From Bacteroidetes bacterium 4572_128 (lineage in GTDB: Bacteria > Bacteroidota > Bacteroidia > Bacteroidales > 4572-128), in contig NBLL01000032.1 of the NCBI GenBank assembly GCA_002084355.1, positions 1-32,970 on the forward strand: a stretch of DNA of 32,970 nt, read 5' to 3'. Under the pieces are notes generated by a model, which saw nothing but the letters and a program-made list of their open reading frames with translations, made no database searches and was not told the origin of the DNA. Below, piece after piece: positions 26,437 through 32,970 of this stretch (positions within the stretch are counted from its first letter, which is position 1; every line of letters begins with the position of its first letter). The position numbers and the translations under genes are program-made.

Positions 26437-26695
26437 TTATTTGAAATACGTTAAAATAAAAAAAGCACCTCTTATTGAGGATAAATAAGCTTAATTGAGA
26501 TTTCAAATTATAATTCTGTATAATATTTTTTTCATTTTGAAAAAACAATTTCAAATCACCATATTTTCATTTCTTTTTTGTAAAATGTTGATTTTCATTT
26601 AATTTTAAATTAATTTTAAATTTATTTTTTATTTCATAAAAAACCTAAAAATTAAGTTTGTATCTGTTGATTTTTTTTCAAATAGAAAAATATTT

Positions 26696-27820
26696 TTAAT
26701 TTATTCGCACTTCTGTTCCTTCGGAAACATTTATTAAAGCTTGTACGACTAAATTTGTATTTTCAGAAATTCCAGAAAATAATAAAGTTTTTTCGTTTAT
26801 TTTTTCTATTTTAATTTCTTTTTTCTCGAGAACCCCATTTTTTACTATAAAAACTTCATTCGTATTAAAAACCGCATTTCTTGGAATTTCCATAGTATTT
26901 TTTATATCAATATTTTCAAAAACTGCTTTCAAATACATACCTTTATAAAGTTTATTTTTTGCATTAGAATTTAAAGAGATAAAAATACTAATTGCTTGAG
27001 TTTGCTCATCAACGAAATTAGATTTTCTGATGATTTTTCCTTTCCAAAATTTTGTTCCTTTTTCGTTTTCTATTTTTACAAAATTTCCAATTTTTACAAA
27101 ATTTGCATTAGTAATATCTAAAGGAACTTCAAGCTCTAATTTATTTGTTCTAATGATATTTGCAAGACGCGAACCCATATTTGCAACCGAACCAACTTTA
27201 AAAAATACATCTGTAAAAGTGCCATTAAAAGGAGCATATATATTATATCTTTCTAGGATTATTTCTTCTCTTTCTATGGCATAATAATCACTTAAAATGT
27301 TTCTAATGCCAAAGAATATTTTTTCTTGTTTAGAGTGAACTTCTGGCATTTTAGGCATTTTTTTCAAAATATTTATTTCGTAAAAAAACTTCTCCCATTT
27401 TTTAAAACTCTCAGGGTAATCAACTTTTAAATCTGGCAAAATGTTCGCAAGAGAATTTAAAAATTTACTTTTTTGAGATTTTAAAACAAGAATTTTTTCT
27501 TGATTATTTATTTTTAAAAGTAAAGTTCCCTTTTTAAAAGTCTCGCCTTTTTTGAAAGGAATATCGCCTTTCAAAATTTTATCTGCAGGAACCTGAGAAA
27601 TAATATCTATTTCTTCCTTAGATGAAAGTCGCCCGGAAGCAAAAATTTTGCTTTTTATATTTTGGTATTTTACTTTTTCTGTTTGAACATAACGTTTATT
27701 GATTTTAATTATTTTCTTTTTTGATATTGGTTTCATACTTCCCAAAAAATTCATAGAATAATACGAAATAACAAAAATAGAAATAATAGAACCAAGAATT
27801 ATAAATTGTCTTTTTTTCAT
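26696..27820 (-). CDS. HlyD/MFP-type efflux adaptor subunit (RND periplasmic adaptor-like)
   Basis: The 374-residue protein has an N-terminal membrane anchor (QFIILGSIISIFVISYYSMNF). A first barrel-sandwich half (ASGRLSSKEEIDIISQVPAD, FKKGETFKKGTLLLKI) and a helical hairpin follow. The second half is YNIYAPFNGTFTDVFFKVGSVANMGSRLANI, then a beta-barrel (LEVPLDITNANFVKIGN, VDEQTQAISIFISL, LYKGMYLKAVF) and a membrane-proximal domain (EIPRNAVFNTNEVFIV). This is the order of periplasmic adaptors of RND pumps. No RND transporter or outer-membrane factor lies next to it: a 709-bp non-coding region follows downstream. It is an orphan adaptor here, so the pump must be elsewhere or was lost. A good promoter precedes it. 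Confidence 0.88.
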   Translation of the reverse strand: MKKRQFIILGSIISIFVISYYSMNFLGSMKPISKKKIIKINKRYVQTEKVKYQNIKSKIFASGRLSSKEEIDIISQVPADKILKGDIPFKKGETFKKGTLLLKINNQEKILVLKSQKSKFLNSLANILPDLKVDYPESFKKWEKFFYEINILKKMPKMPEVHSKQEKIFFGIRNILSDYYAIEREEIILERYNIYAPFNGTFTDVFFKVGSVANMGSRLANIIRTNKLELEVPLDITNANFVKIGNFVKIENEKGTKFWKGKIIRKSNFVDEQTQAISIFISLNSNAKNKLYKGMYLKAVFENIDIKNTMEIPRNAVFNTNEVFIVKNGVLEKKEIKIEKINEKTLLFSGISENTNLVVQALINVSEGTEVRIN

Positions 27821-27844
27821 ATTTATAATAAATTAAAATTATTT

Positions 27845-27874
27845 CAAAAATATATAAAATTATTTTTTTCGCAA
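27845..27874 (-). promoter_or_regulatory. Bacteroidota-type promoter of the adaptor gene
   Basis: On the minus strand TTG (27874-27872) is followed after exactly 19 bp by TATTTTTG (27852-27845). This matches the TTG-N19-TAnnTTTG arrangement of the Bacteroidota primary sigma factor. The -7 box is 24 bp upstream of the ATG at 27820. Confidence 0.65.
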
Positions 27875-27907
27875 TAATTATTTTAATATGATTTTTTATA
27901 AAAAAAT

Positions 27908-28130
27908 TTTGGCTCTTAGAACCTTTTTGTGATAGGAGTTTTTTTTATAAAAAATTATGAAAAATTTATGTTTTTTTTCAAAATATTTTTTTAAAATTTT
28001 ATTCCAAATCGTCATTAAAAATGCTTTATAGGATGATGTAACGAAATAATTGTGGACACTTAAATCATAATCTTTTTATTTTTAATAATAAAAAATTTAT
28101 ATTTCATAAAAAAGTTCCAAGAACCAAAAA
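27908..28130. repeat. Pair of GGTTCTTGGAAC-like palindromic arms 180 bp apart (possible MITE relic)
   Basis: TTTTGGCTCTTAGAACCTTTTT (27908-27929) is matched in inverted orientation by AAAAAGTTCCAAGAACCAAAA (28108-28129), with about three mismatches in 21 positions. Each arm is also a small palindrome. The interior contains unusually G/C-rich text for this window (TAGGATGATGTAACG, TTGTGGACACTTAAATCA) but no open frame. No target-site duplication is obvious. This is the only structure in the 507-bp divergent gap 27821-28327 besides the adaptor promoter and one degenerate repeat core near 28200. Confidence 0.4.
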
Positions 28131-28327
28131 TTAAAAAAAATTTTTTTTAATAAAAAGTCAATTTTTTAATGATTTTAAATTATTAAAAAAAAAATTTTTT
28201 CCAAAAAATGCCAATTTTTTATATAAAATAAAATCATAAAAAAATCTTTAGAATTTGAAATTTAATTCAAATTCAATTTTTTTTTATTTATTGTGAAAAT
28301 TTTTTATTGAAATAATTTTTTTATAAA

Positions 28328-29257
28328 TTGGAAATACATAGAAATTTAAAAGACATAAAATTAAAAAAATCGGTTATAAGTATAGGAACTTTTGACGGTA
28401 TGCATTGCGGACATTTGAAATTAATCAAGCATTTAAATGAAATTGCAAAAAAATATTGCTTAATTTCTGTTTTATTAACTTTTTTTCCACACCCAAGAAT
28501 CGTACTTAAAAAAGATAAAAATTTAAAATTTTTGAGTGATTTAGAAGAAAAAATTTTTTTAATAAAAAAGAAAACAAAAATTGAACATTTATTTATTATT
28601 GAATTTACAAAAGAAATTTATGAAATGTCAGCTCTTGATTTTATTAAAAAAATTCTTTTGAAAAAATTAAATTTAAAATATTTAATTCTGGGACCAGATC
28701 ATCATTTCGGAAAAAATAGAGAAGGAAGTTTTGAAAATTTATTAAAATTTAGTAAAAAACTTGATTTTCAAATGGAAAAAATTTCGTATTTTCAAAAAAA
28801 TAATATTAAAATTAGCTCTTCAAAAATTAGAAATCTCTTATTGAACGGAGACATAAAAACTTCTAATTTTTATCTAAATTATGATTATTTTTTTTCTGGA
28901 AAAGTTATAAAAGGTAAACAAATTGGTAGAAAAATTGGTTTTCCAACTGCAAATATTTCATTAGAAAATGAAAATAAATTAATTCCGAAAAATGGAATTT
29001 ATGGGGTGAAAGTTTTTTATAAAAATCAATTTTACGACGGAATGCTAAATATTGGTCATCGTCCAACTTTGAAGGAAAAAAATAAAATAAAAACCATAGA
29101 AGTGAATATTTTTAATTTTGAAAAAAATATTTATAATGAAAAATTAACAATCTTTTTTAAAAATTGGATACGAGAGGAAAAAAATTTTTCAAGTTTAGAA
29201 GAATTAAAAAGACAATTATTTTCTGATAAAAAACAAATTTTAAATATTTCAAAATGA
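28328..29257 (+). CDS. ribF: Bifunctional riboflavin kinase/FAD synthetase
   Basis: RibF phosphorylates riboflavin to FMN and adenylates FMN to FAD. The N-terminal FAD synthetase domain has SIGTFDGMHCGHLKLI (the HxGH motif is HCGH), LTFFPHPRIVL and LGPDHHFGKNREG, then ISSSKIRNLLLNGDI. The C-terminal kinase domain has GKVIKGKQIGRKIGFPTANISLE, NGIYGVKVFY and MLNIGHRPT. The length of 309 residues is normal. The start is TTG at 28328; the next ATG lies inside the HxGH region, so TTG is the only start that keeps the domain. Its stop overlaps the glycosyltransferase start (ATGA). Confidence 0.95.
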   Translation: MEIHRNLKDIKLKKSVISIGTFDGMHCGHLKLIKHLNEIAKKYCLISVLLTFFPHPRIVLKKDKNLKFLSDLEEKIFLIKKKTKIEHLFIIEFTKEIYEMSALDFIKKILLKKLNLKYLILGPDHHFGKNREGSFENLLKFSKKLDFQMEKISYFQKNNIKISSSKIRNLLLNGDIKTSNFYLNYDYFFSGKVIKGKQIGRKIGFPTANISLENENKLIPKNGIYGVKVFYKNQFYDGMLNIGHRPTLKEKNKIKTIEVNIFNFEKNIYNEKLTIFFKNWIREEKNFSSLEELKRQLFSDKKQILNISK

Positions 29258-30402
29258 AAAAAATTTTAATATTAATAGATTGGTTTTTACCTGCTTACAA
29301 AGCTGGAGGACCAATACGTTCGGTTGCAAATTTAGTTTTTCATTTGAAAAATAATTTTGAATTTTTCATTATTACTTCTGACAGAGATTTGAATGATGAA
29401 AATCATTTTAAAAATATTATTTTTGATAAATGGATAAAAAATTACGGTATAAATATTTTTTATTTACATAAAAAGAAACTAAATTATCAATTTTTAAAAA
29501 ATTTTCTAAAAAAAGAAAAAATAGATTTTATTTATTTGAATAGTTTTTTTTCTTTTAATTTTACAATTTATCCATTAATTTTATTTAAAATTTTAAATTT
29601 TAGATTAAAAATTATAATGGCAACACGAGGAATGCTATCGCAAAATGCTTTGAAAATAAAATCATCTAAAAAAAAAGTTTTTATATTTTTAGCAAAAAAA
29701 TTTAAAATATTTAATGGATTGACATTTCAAGCATCAACAGAAATTGAAAAAAAAGAAATAATAGAAGTTTTTGGAAAAAAAGTAAATATAAAAGTGGTTT
29801 CTAATTTACCAAGTTTTGTAAAAAAAATTGATAATTTTTCAAAAGAAAAAAACAAAGCAGAATTAAATTTGATTTTTTTATCGAGGATATCTAAGAAAAA
29901 AAATTTGCTTTTTTTTATTAAAATATTAAAAAAATATGTTTTTATAGGGAAAATAAATTTTTTTATTTATGGAAATATAGATGAAAAAAATTATTGGAAT
30001 ATTTGTAAAAAAGAAATCTCTGATATTAAAAAAAATAATATTCAAATTTTTTATAAAGGAAGTATAGAAAATTTTTTAGTTGGCAAACTTTTAAGAAAAT
30101 TTCATTTTTATATTTTACCTACTTTAAATGAAAATTTTGGACATTCAATTTTTGAGGCATTTTCTAATGCTTGTCCATCTATTATCAGTGATGAAACTCC
30201 ATGGAAAAATTTAGAAAATAAAAATATCGGTTGGGATATTTCTTTGAAAGATGAAAAAAAATGGGTCTTTGTAATTCAAAATTGCTTAAATATGGAAGAA
30301 AAAGAATATAATCAAATTTCAAAAAATTCATATGATTTTGCTGTAGATTTTTTTAAAGATGGCAAAATTATTGATAATAATAAATTATTATTTGATAATT
30401 AA
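29254..30402 (+). CDS. GT4-like glycosyltransferase
   Basis: The 382-residue protein has a GT-B fold pattern. The N-terminal block is DWFLPAYKAGGPIRSVANLV, typical of glycosyltransferases that act on surface polysaccharides. ATRGMLSQNALK, LIFLSRISKKKNLLF (the start of the donor-binding domain) and FHFYILPTLNENFGHSIFEAFSNACPSIISDETPW follow, the last being the E-x7-E/G nucleotide-sugar region. A cytoplasmic or membrane-associated enzyme in exopolysaccharide or LPS synthesis is likely; donor and acceptor are unknown. It overlaps ribF by 4 bp, so translation is coupled, an unusual partner for a sugar enzyme. Confidence 0.85.
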   Translation: MKKILILIDWFLPAYKAGGPIRSVANLVFHLKNNFEFFIITSDRDLNDENHFKNIIFDKWIKNYGINIFYLHKKKLNYQFLKNFLKKEKIDFIYLNSFFSFNFTIYPLILFKILNFRLKIIMATRGMLSQNALKIKSSKKKVFIFLAKKFKIFNGLTFQASTEIEKKEIIEVFGKKVNIKVVSNLPSFVKKIDNFSKEKNKAELNLIFLSRISKKKNLLFFIKILKKYVFIGKINFFIYGNIDEKNYWNICKKEISDIKKNNIQIFYKGSIENFLVGKLLRKFHFYILPTLNENFGHSIFEAFSNACPSIISDETPWKNLENKNIGWDISLKDEKKWVFVIQNCLNMEEKEYNQISKNSYDFAVDFFKDGKIIDNNKLLFDN

Positions 30403-30450
30403 AAAAATATATTATTTTTATCAAAATTTCAAAATTTTATTTTAAAAGAT

Positions 30451-30999
30451 ATGAGAAACTACGTTTTTATAATTACAATTTTTTTATTTGCGAGCAATTT
30501 TGTTTTTTCACAAAGTAAAACTTTACATAATTTTAAAGCAAAAGATATAGATGGGAAAGATTTTAATTTTTCTCAATTAAAAGGAAAAAAAATAATTTTA
30601 GTAAATACTGCTTCTAAGGCTTCATACACTCCACAATATGAAAAACTTGAGGAAATTTATAGGAAATATAATAAAAAATTAGTCGTTGTTGCATTTCCAA
30701 GTAATGATTTTCTTAAACAAGAGCCTGAGAGTAATAAAAAAATAAAAAGTTTTTGTAAAAGAGAATTTGGAGTAACTTTTCCGCTGATGAGTAAAATTTC
30801 TGTAAAAGGTGAAGAAATTCATCCGATTTATAAATGGTTAACACAAAAGTCAGAAAATGGTGTTTTGGATACAAAAATTAGATGGAGTTTTCAAAAATTT
30901 TTAATTGATGAAAAAGGTCATCTTGTAAAAAAAGTTAATCCAAGTACAAGTCCAGATGATGAAGAAATAATAAATTGGATAGAAGGAAAATCATTTTAA
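30451..30999 (+). CDS. Secreted glutathione-peroxidase-like protein lacking the peroxidatic cysteine
   Basis: A signal peptide (NYVFIITIFLFASNFVFS, then QSKTL) precedes a full glutathione peroxidase fold (DIDGKDFNFSQLKGKKIILVNTAS, TPQYEKLEEIY, FKRE-like FCKREFGVTFPLMSKISVKG, HPIYKWLT). In the family the first active-site motif is NTASKCGFTPQ; here it is NTASKASYTPQ, so the peroxidatic Cys is Ala57. Of the other tetrad members, the Gln is kept (Q90 in LKQEP) and the Trp is kept (W145), but the Asn after it is Ser146 (WSFQKF instead of WNFTKF). The only Cys left is C102 in SFCKREF. A normal thiol peroxidase reaction is therefore not expected. It follows the glycosyltransferase by 48 bp on the same strand. 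Confidence 0.88.
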   Translation: MRNYVFIITIFLFASNFVFSQSKTLHNFKAKDIDGKDFNFSQLKGKKIILVNTASKASYTPQYEKLEEIYRKYNKKLVVVAFPSNDFLKQEPESNKKIKSFCKREFGVTFPLMSKISVKGEEIHPIYKWLTQKSENGVLDTKIRWSFQKFLIDEKGHLVKKVNPSTSPDDEEIINWIEGKSF

Positions 31000-31006
31000 A
31001 ATTAAA

Positions 31007-31075
31007 AATTTGAGTGGATTTTATTTTTATTGTTTTTTTGTTTTTGTTTTTTTGTTTAAACATTCCACTCAAATT
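31007..31075 (+). terminator. Long-loop inverted repeat AATTTGAGTGGA / TCCACTCAAATT
   Basis: A perfect 12-bp inverted repeat with G/C pairs encloses 45 bp of mostly T with repeated TTTTTTG. It begins 8 bp after the peroxidase-like stop codon, so it may end that transcript. The large loop is atypical and the right arm is directly followed by the transposase relic, so the arms could also be ends of a former insertion. Confidence 0.55.
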
Positions 31076-31086
31076 AATTTTATGCA

Positions 31087-31154
31087 AATTGGAAGAAAAA
31101 GATAAATTAATAAAAATGTTGCAGGAACAATTAAAAAATAAAAATTTATAATTT
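31087..31154 (+). repeat. 68-bp direct duplication of the Rpn transposase 3' end
   Basis: 31087-31154 matches 31775-31842 with one mismatch (A at 31148 versus G at 31836). It encodes the tail LEEKDKLIKMLQEQLKNKNL in the source copy but is out of any gene here. Similarity continues weakly for about 40 bp (ATGTTTTTA with A-rich flanks). It is what is left of a first, almost wholly deleted Rpn copy immediately upstream of the second. Confidence 0.9.
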
Positions 31155-31196
31155 TTATTTATAATAAAATTATATAATTTTATGTTTTTAATATAA

Positions 31197-31427
31197 ATGA
31201 AAATTATGCTTGCTCCATTGGACAATGAAGTGTTTTTTAAAAAGGCTTTTACAATTGCTTACGATTACAATTTCGACAGATTTTTACATTATTTCCTTGC
31301 TGCCATAACACAACAACAAAAAAGAGCTAATACTGGTTATGATATTAAAAAAACCGTTCTTGCTGTTATTGTTTTGACACAGCCGTACAAAATACATAAT
31401 AAAACTGGTATGGTTTTGAAATTTTGA
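31197..31427 (+). pseudogene. Rpn/PD-(D/E)XK putative transposase, 5' part with core deleted
   Basis: The family starts with a motif like FxAPLxNEVFFKKAF. It then has the nuclease core (about 75-100 residues with D and ExQ), then RIDYDYNFDRFLHYFLAAI and TVLAIIVLT. Here LAPLDNEVFFKKAF runs directly into YDYNFDRFLHYFLAAITQQQ, so the catalytic core has been removed in frame. The ORF goes on through YDIKKTVLAVIVLTQPYKIHNKTG and ends at 31427, two bases before the next piece. These elements are putative mobile nucleases promoting horizontal transfer. This one cannot be an active nuclease. Confidence 0.75.
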
Positions 31428-31428
31428 T

Positions 31429-31839
31429 ATGAAAAATTCTTATGGAGATTTAATTAGAATTTGGAAACATAATTTAATTTTTTTAAATTCTCATTCAAAA
31501 TACGAAGATAAAAATCTAACAGATGGTTTTCGAGACTGGTTGCATTTAATAAGACAATCAATTGTAAATGAAGAAAATTTTAAATTAAATTTAAATAATA
31601 CTGGAATTGCTAAGGCAGTAAAATTAATTAAATATGATAATTTAAACGATGAAGAAATTGCAAAAGCACAATTATCTGAAGCAAAAAGAAGAAAAAGAAT
31701 GAAAGATAAAAAAGATATTAATAAAAAAGATATTAAAGAAAAAATAGAAAGAATGAAAAAAAAATATAAAATTCAATTGGAAGAAAAAGATAAATTAATA
31801 AAAATGTTGCAGGAACAATTAAAAAATAAAAATTTGTAA
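31429..31839 (+). pseudogene. Rpn/PD-(D/E)XK putative transposase, 3' part
   Basis: This piece carries the conserved C-terminal half: NSYGDLIRIWKHNLIFLNSH, then DWLHLIRQSIVNEENFKLNLNNTGIAKAVKLIKYDNL, followed by a charged coiled coil of about 50 residues ending in the duplicated tail. The frame fits the 5' piece only after a shift: the same bases read TTTGATATGAAAAATTC as FDMKNSYGD, but the link to MVLK is about ten residues too short (family: KNEVLITDFNP). A second, out-of-frame deletion is therefore likely. Confidence 0.75.
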
Positions 31840-31903
31840 TTTGCATTTACAATTTAATGTTTTTATAAAAAAAAAATTTTTTCAAAAATTCGTCCAAAAA
31901 TTT

Positions 31904-31923
31904 AATGTTTTTATAAAAACATT
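31904..31923. terminator. 20-bp perfect palindrome AATGTTTTTATAAAAACATT
   Basis: A perfect palindrome lies between convergent Rpn relic and prenyltransferase gene, immediately after one degenerate copy of the repeat core (TTCGTCCAAAAATTT, 31888-31902). It could be a weak bidirectional terminator; the stem has only one G/C pair. Confidence 0.45.
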
Positions 31924-31957
31924 TTGATTATTACAAATAATTAAAAAAAATATTTTT

Positions 31958-32812
31958 TTATATAATTATTTCCATAATAGTAAAAAAAGCAAAAATTATG
32001 CTTGCAATTCCATTTTTTGAAAAAAAAATAATATTTATTTTTTCTAAATTATTTTCGTAAATTATTTTATGCTGATAAAATAATAAAGCAATAAAAATAA
32101 TTGCTCCTATCCAATAAAAATTATTATATTTTGCAAAAATACCTGCATAAATAACTAAAAAAGAAGTTATTATATGAAATATAAAAGAAATTTGTAAAGA
32201 CTTTTTTTTTCCAAAAGAAACTGGAATAGAATGTAAATTTTCTTTTTTATCAAAATTTTCATCTTGTAAAGAATAAATTATATCAAAACCACTAACCCAA
32301 AACATTACTATAAAAGAAAAAATTAAAGGTAAAAAATCGAATTTTTCTGTAATTGTTAAATAAGCACCAATGGGCGATAAAGATAAAGCAAGACCTAAAA
32401 TTAAATGACAAAAAAAAGTAAAACGTTTACTATAGCTGTAAGTTAAAATAATAATTAGTGCAATGGGAGATAAGAAAAAAACCATTTTATTTATAAAAAA
32501 TGTTGTCGTAAAAAATAATAAAATATTTATTATAATAAAAAATATTGCAGATTTTTCTGATATTTTATTAGAAGGGATTTCTCTTTTCTTAGTTCTTGAA
32601 TTTTTTTTATCTATTTTTCTATCAATAAAACGATTAAATGCCATAGCAGAGTTTCTCGCGAAAATCATACAAAAAATAACAAAAATAAAAATTTTTATAT
32701 CTAAGTTTTGTGTTTTTTCATAAGCAAGAAAAAAACCTATTAATGCAAAAGGTAAAGCAAAAATAGTATGAGAGAATTTTACTAATGAGAAAAAATTTAA
32801 AATTTTATTCAT
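31958..32812 (-). CDS. UbiA-family prenyltransferase (MqnP/UbiA-like, menaquinone pathway)
   Basis: This membrane enzyme attaches a polyprenyl chain to an aromatic acid in quinone synthesis. The two aspartate-rich sites are NRFIDRKIDKKNSRTKKREIP and DIIYSLQDENFDKKENLHSIP, which bind prenyl diphosphate through magnesium. About eight hydrophobic segments are visible, beginning with FSHTIFALPFALIGFFLAYE. In Bacteroidota this type usually serves menaquinone synthesis by the futalosine route (MqnP). Other mqn genes are not in the window, so the assignment within UbiA is inferred. The track starts at 32914 from a TTG. I chose the ATG at 32812 (MNKILNFFSLVKFSHT) because it aligns with the family and starts 4 bp after the stop of the upstream gene. 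Confidence 0.9.
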   Translation of the reverse strand: MNKILNFFSLVKFSHTIFALPFALIGFFLAYEKTQNLDIKIFIFVIFCMIFARNSAMAFNRFIDRKIDKKNSRTKKREIPSNKISEKSAIFFIIINILLFFTTTFFINKMVFFLSPIALIIILTYSYSKRFTFFCHLILGLALSLSPIGAYLTITEKFDFLPLIFSFIVMFWVSGFDIIYSLQDENFDKKENLHSIPVSFGKKKSLQISFIFHIITSFLVIYAGIFAKYNNFYWIGAIIFIALLFYQHKIIYENNLEKINIIFFSKNGIASIIFAFFTIMEIII

Positions 32813-32816
32813 AATT

Positions 32817-32970
32817 TTAAAAAAATTTTTTACCAAAAATATTTTTTTTAATTCTATTTTTATATTTTTTTTGTAACCGCTCATTATAGTATGGTAAAAA
32901 AAGTTTTTTCGCAAAAAACAAAAACCATAAAGCTTTGATTTTAAGGTTGTTGCGTTTTTTGTAAAATGCA
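32817..32970 (-). CDS. C-terminal 50 residues of an unidentified protein, cut by window edge
   Basis: The minus strand is open from the window edge to a TAA at 32817, reading FYKKRNNLKIKALWFLFFAK, KLFLPYYNERLQKKYK and a basic tail. It has a hydrophobic patch (ALWFLFF) in a strongly basic context, like the end of a membrane-associated enzyme such as a glycosyl- or acyltransferase, but I cannot name it. It ends 4 bp before the prenyltransferase ATG, so the two are probably cotranscribed. It is not in the ORF track, which instead extends the prenyltransferase upstream in another frame. Confidence 0.6.
   Translation of the reverse strand, partial: AFYKKRNNLKIKALWFLFFAKKLFLPYYNERLQKKYKNRIKKNIFGKKFF

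Noticed and set aside
26440-26695. tRNA or small-RNA gene in the gap after array 3
   Set aside because: No cloverleaf with acceptor pairing or T-loop consensus could be built; only a short CCTC/GAGG pairing was seen.
32813-32914. N-terminal extension of the prenyltransferase
   Set aside because: It overlaps, in another frame, a better-looking C-terminus of an upstream gene that ends 4 bp before the internal ATG.

Overview
The window is a very A+T-rich chromosomal segment from a member of the Bacteroidota. The evidence is a large-form IspG with a central insertion, a zinc-free type B ribosomal protein L31, a WbqC-family protein, a Bacteroidota-type arginase-like protein, and several TAnnTTTG promoter -7 boxes. 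The giant kinase-ATPase-GAF-phosphatase gene, two LRR proteins and a UbiA/MqnP-like prenyltransferase fit a Cytophagales-like lineage best, but that placement is inference. No tRNA, rRNA, CRISPR array or phage module was found.

Layout. 1-4396 (minus) is a broken multidomain signalling gene: Ser/Thr kinase, AAA ATPase, helical repeats, GAF, start of a SpoIIE-type phosphatase. 4557-8648 holds a secreted 22-residue LRR protein, an Fe-S type APS reductase (cysH), and a second, frameshifted secreted LRR gene. 8826-10580 is ispG, followed by a ~57-bp tandem-repeat array and rpmE2. 11536-12147 is wbqC-like. 12142-19169 (minus) is a tightly packed operon read clpC > lipB > ydjM-like > pabB > acyltransferase > formimidoylglutamase-like, in which clpC and pabB are both broken. 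19170-20144 is a non-coding divergent intergenic region filled by a second array. 20145-23736 carries a class I aminotransferase, a saccharopine dehydrogenase-like gene and rfbA. 23761-25986 holds a broken small secreted protein, a lipoprotein and a secreted hypothetical. 25987-26695 holds a third array and hairpins. 26696-30999 carries an orphan membrane-fusion protein, ribF, a GT4 glycosyltransferase and a glutathione-peroxidase-like protein lacking its catalytic cysteine. 31087-31839 holds two relics of an Rpn/PD-(D/E)XK putative transposase. 31958-32970 holds a prenyltransferase and the C-terminus of an unidentified upstream gene.

Two things stand out. First, many otherwise conserved genes are interrupted by internal deletions, not point mutations: the flanking protein segments match the family on both sides, but conserved residues between them are missing and the frame has changed. 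Several junctions lie in short A/T-rich words that fit both parental frames, as expected from slippage between short direct repeats. Second, a ~54-58-bp intergenic repeat with the core TTTTGGACGAATTTTGAAAAAA forms three tandem arrays (about 8, 10 and 5 units) and scattered single copies, and two arrays carry a related AACATTGGA hairpin. Together these suggest a genome with active repeat-mediated rearrangement and ongoing gene decay, possibly in a host-associated lineage. Artefactual deletions from amplification or assembly must be excluded first.
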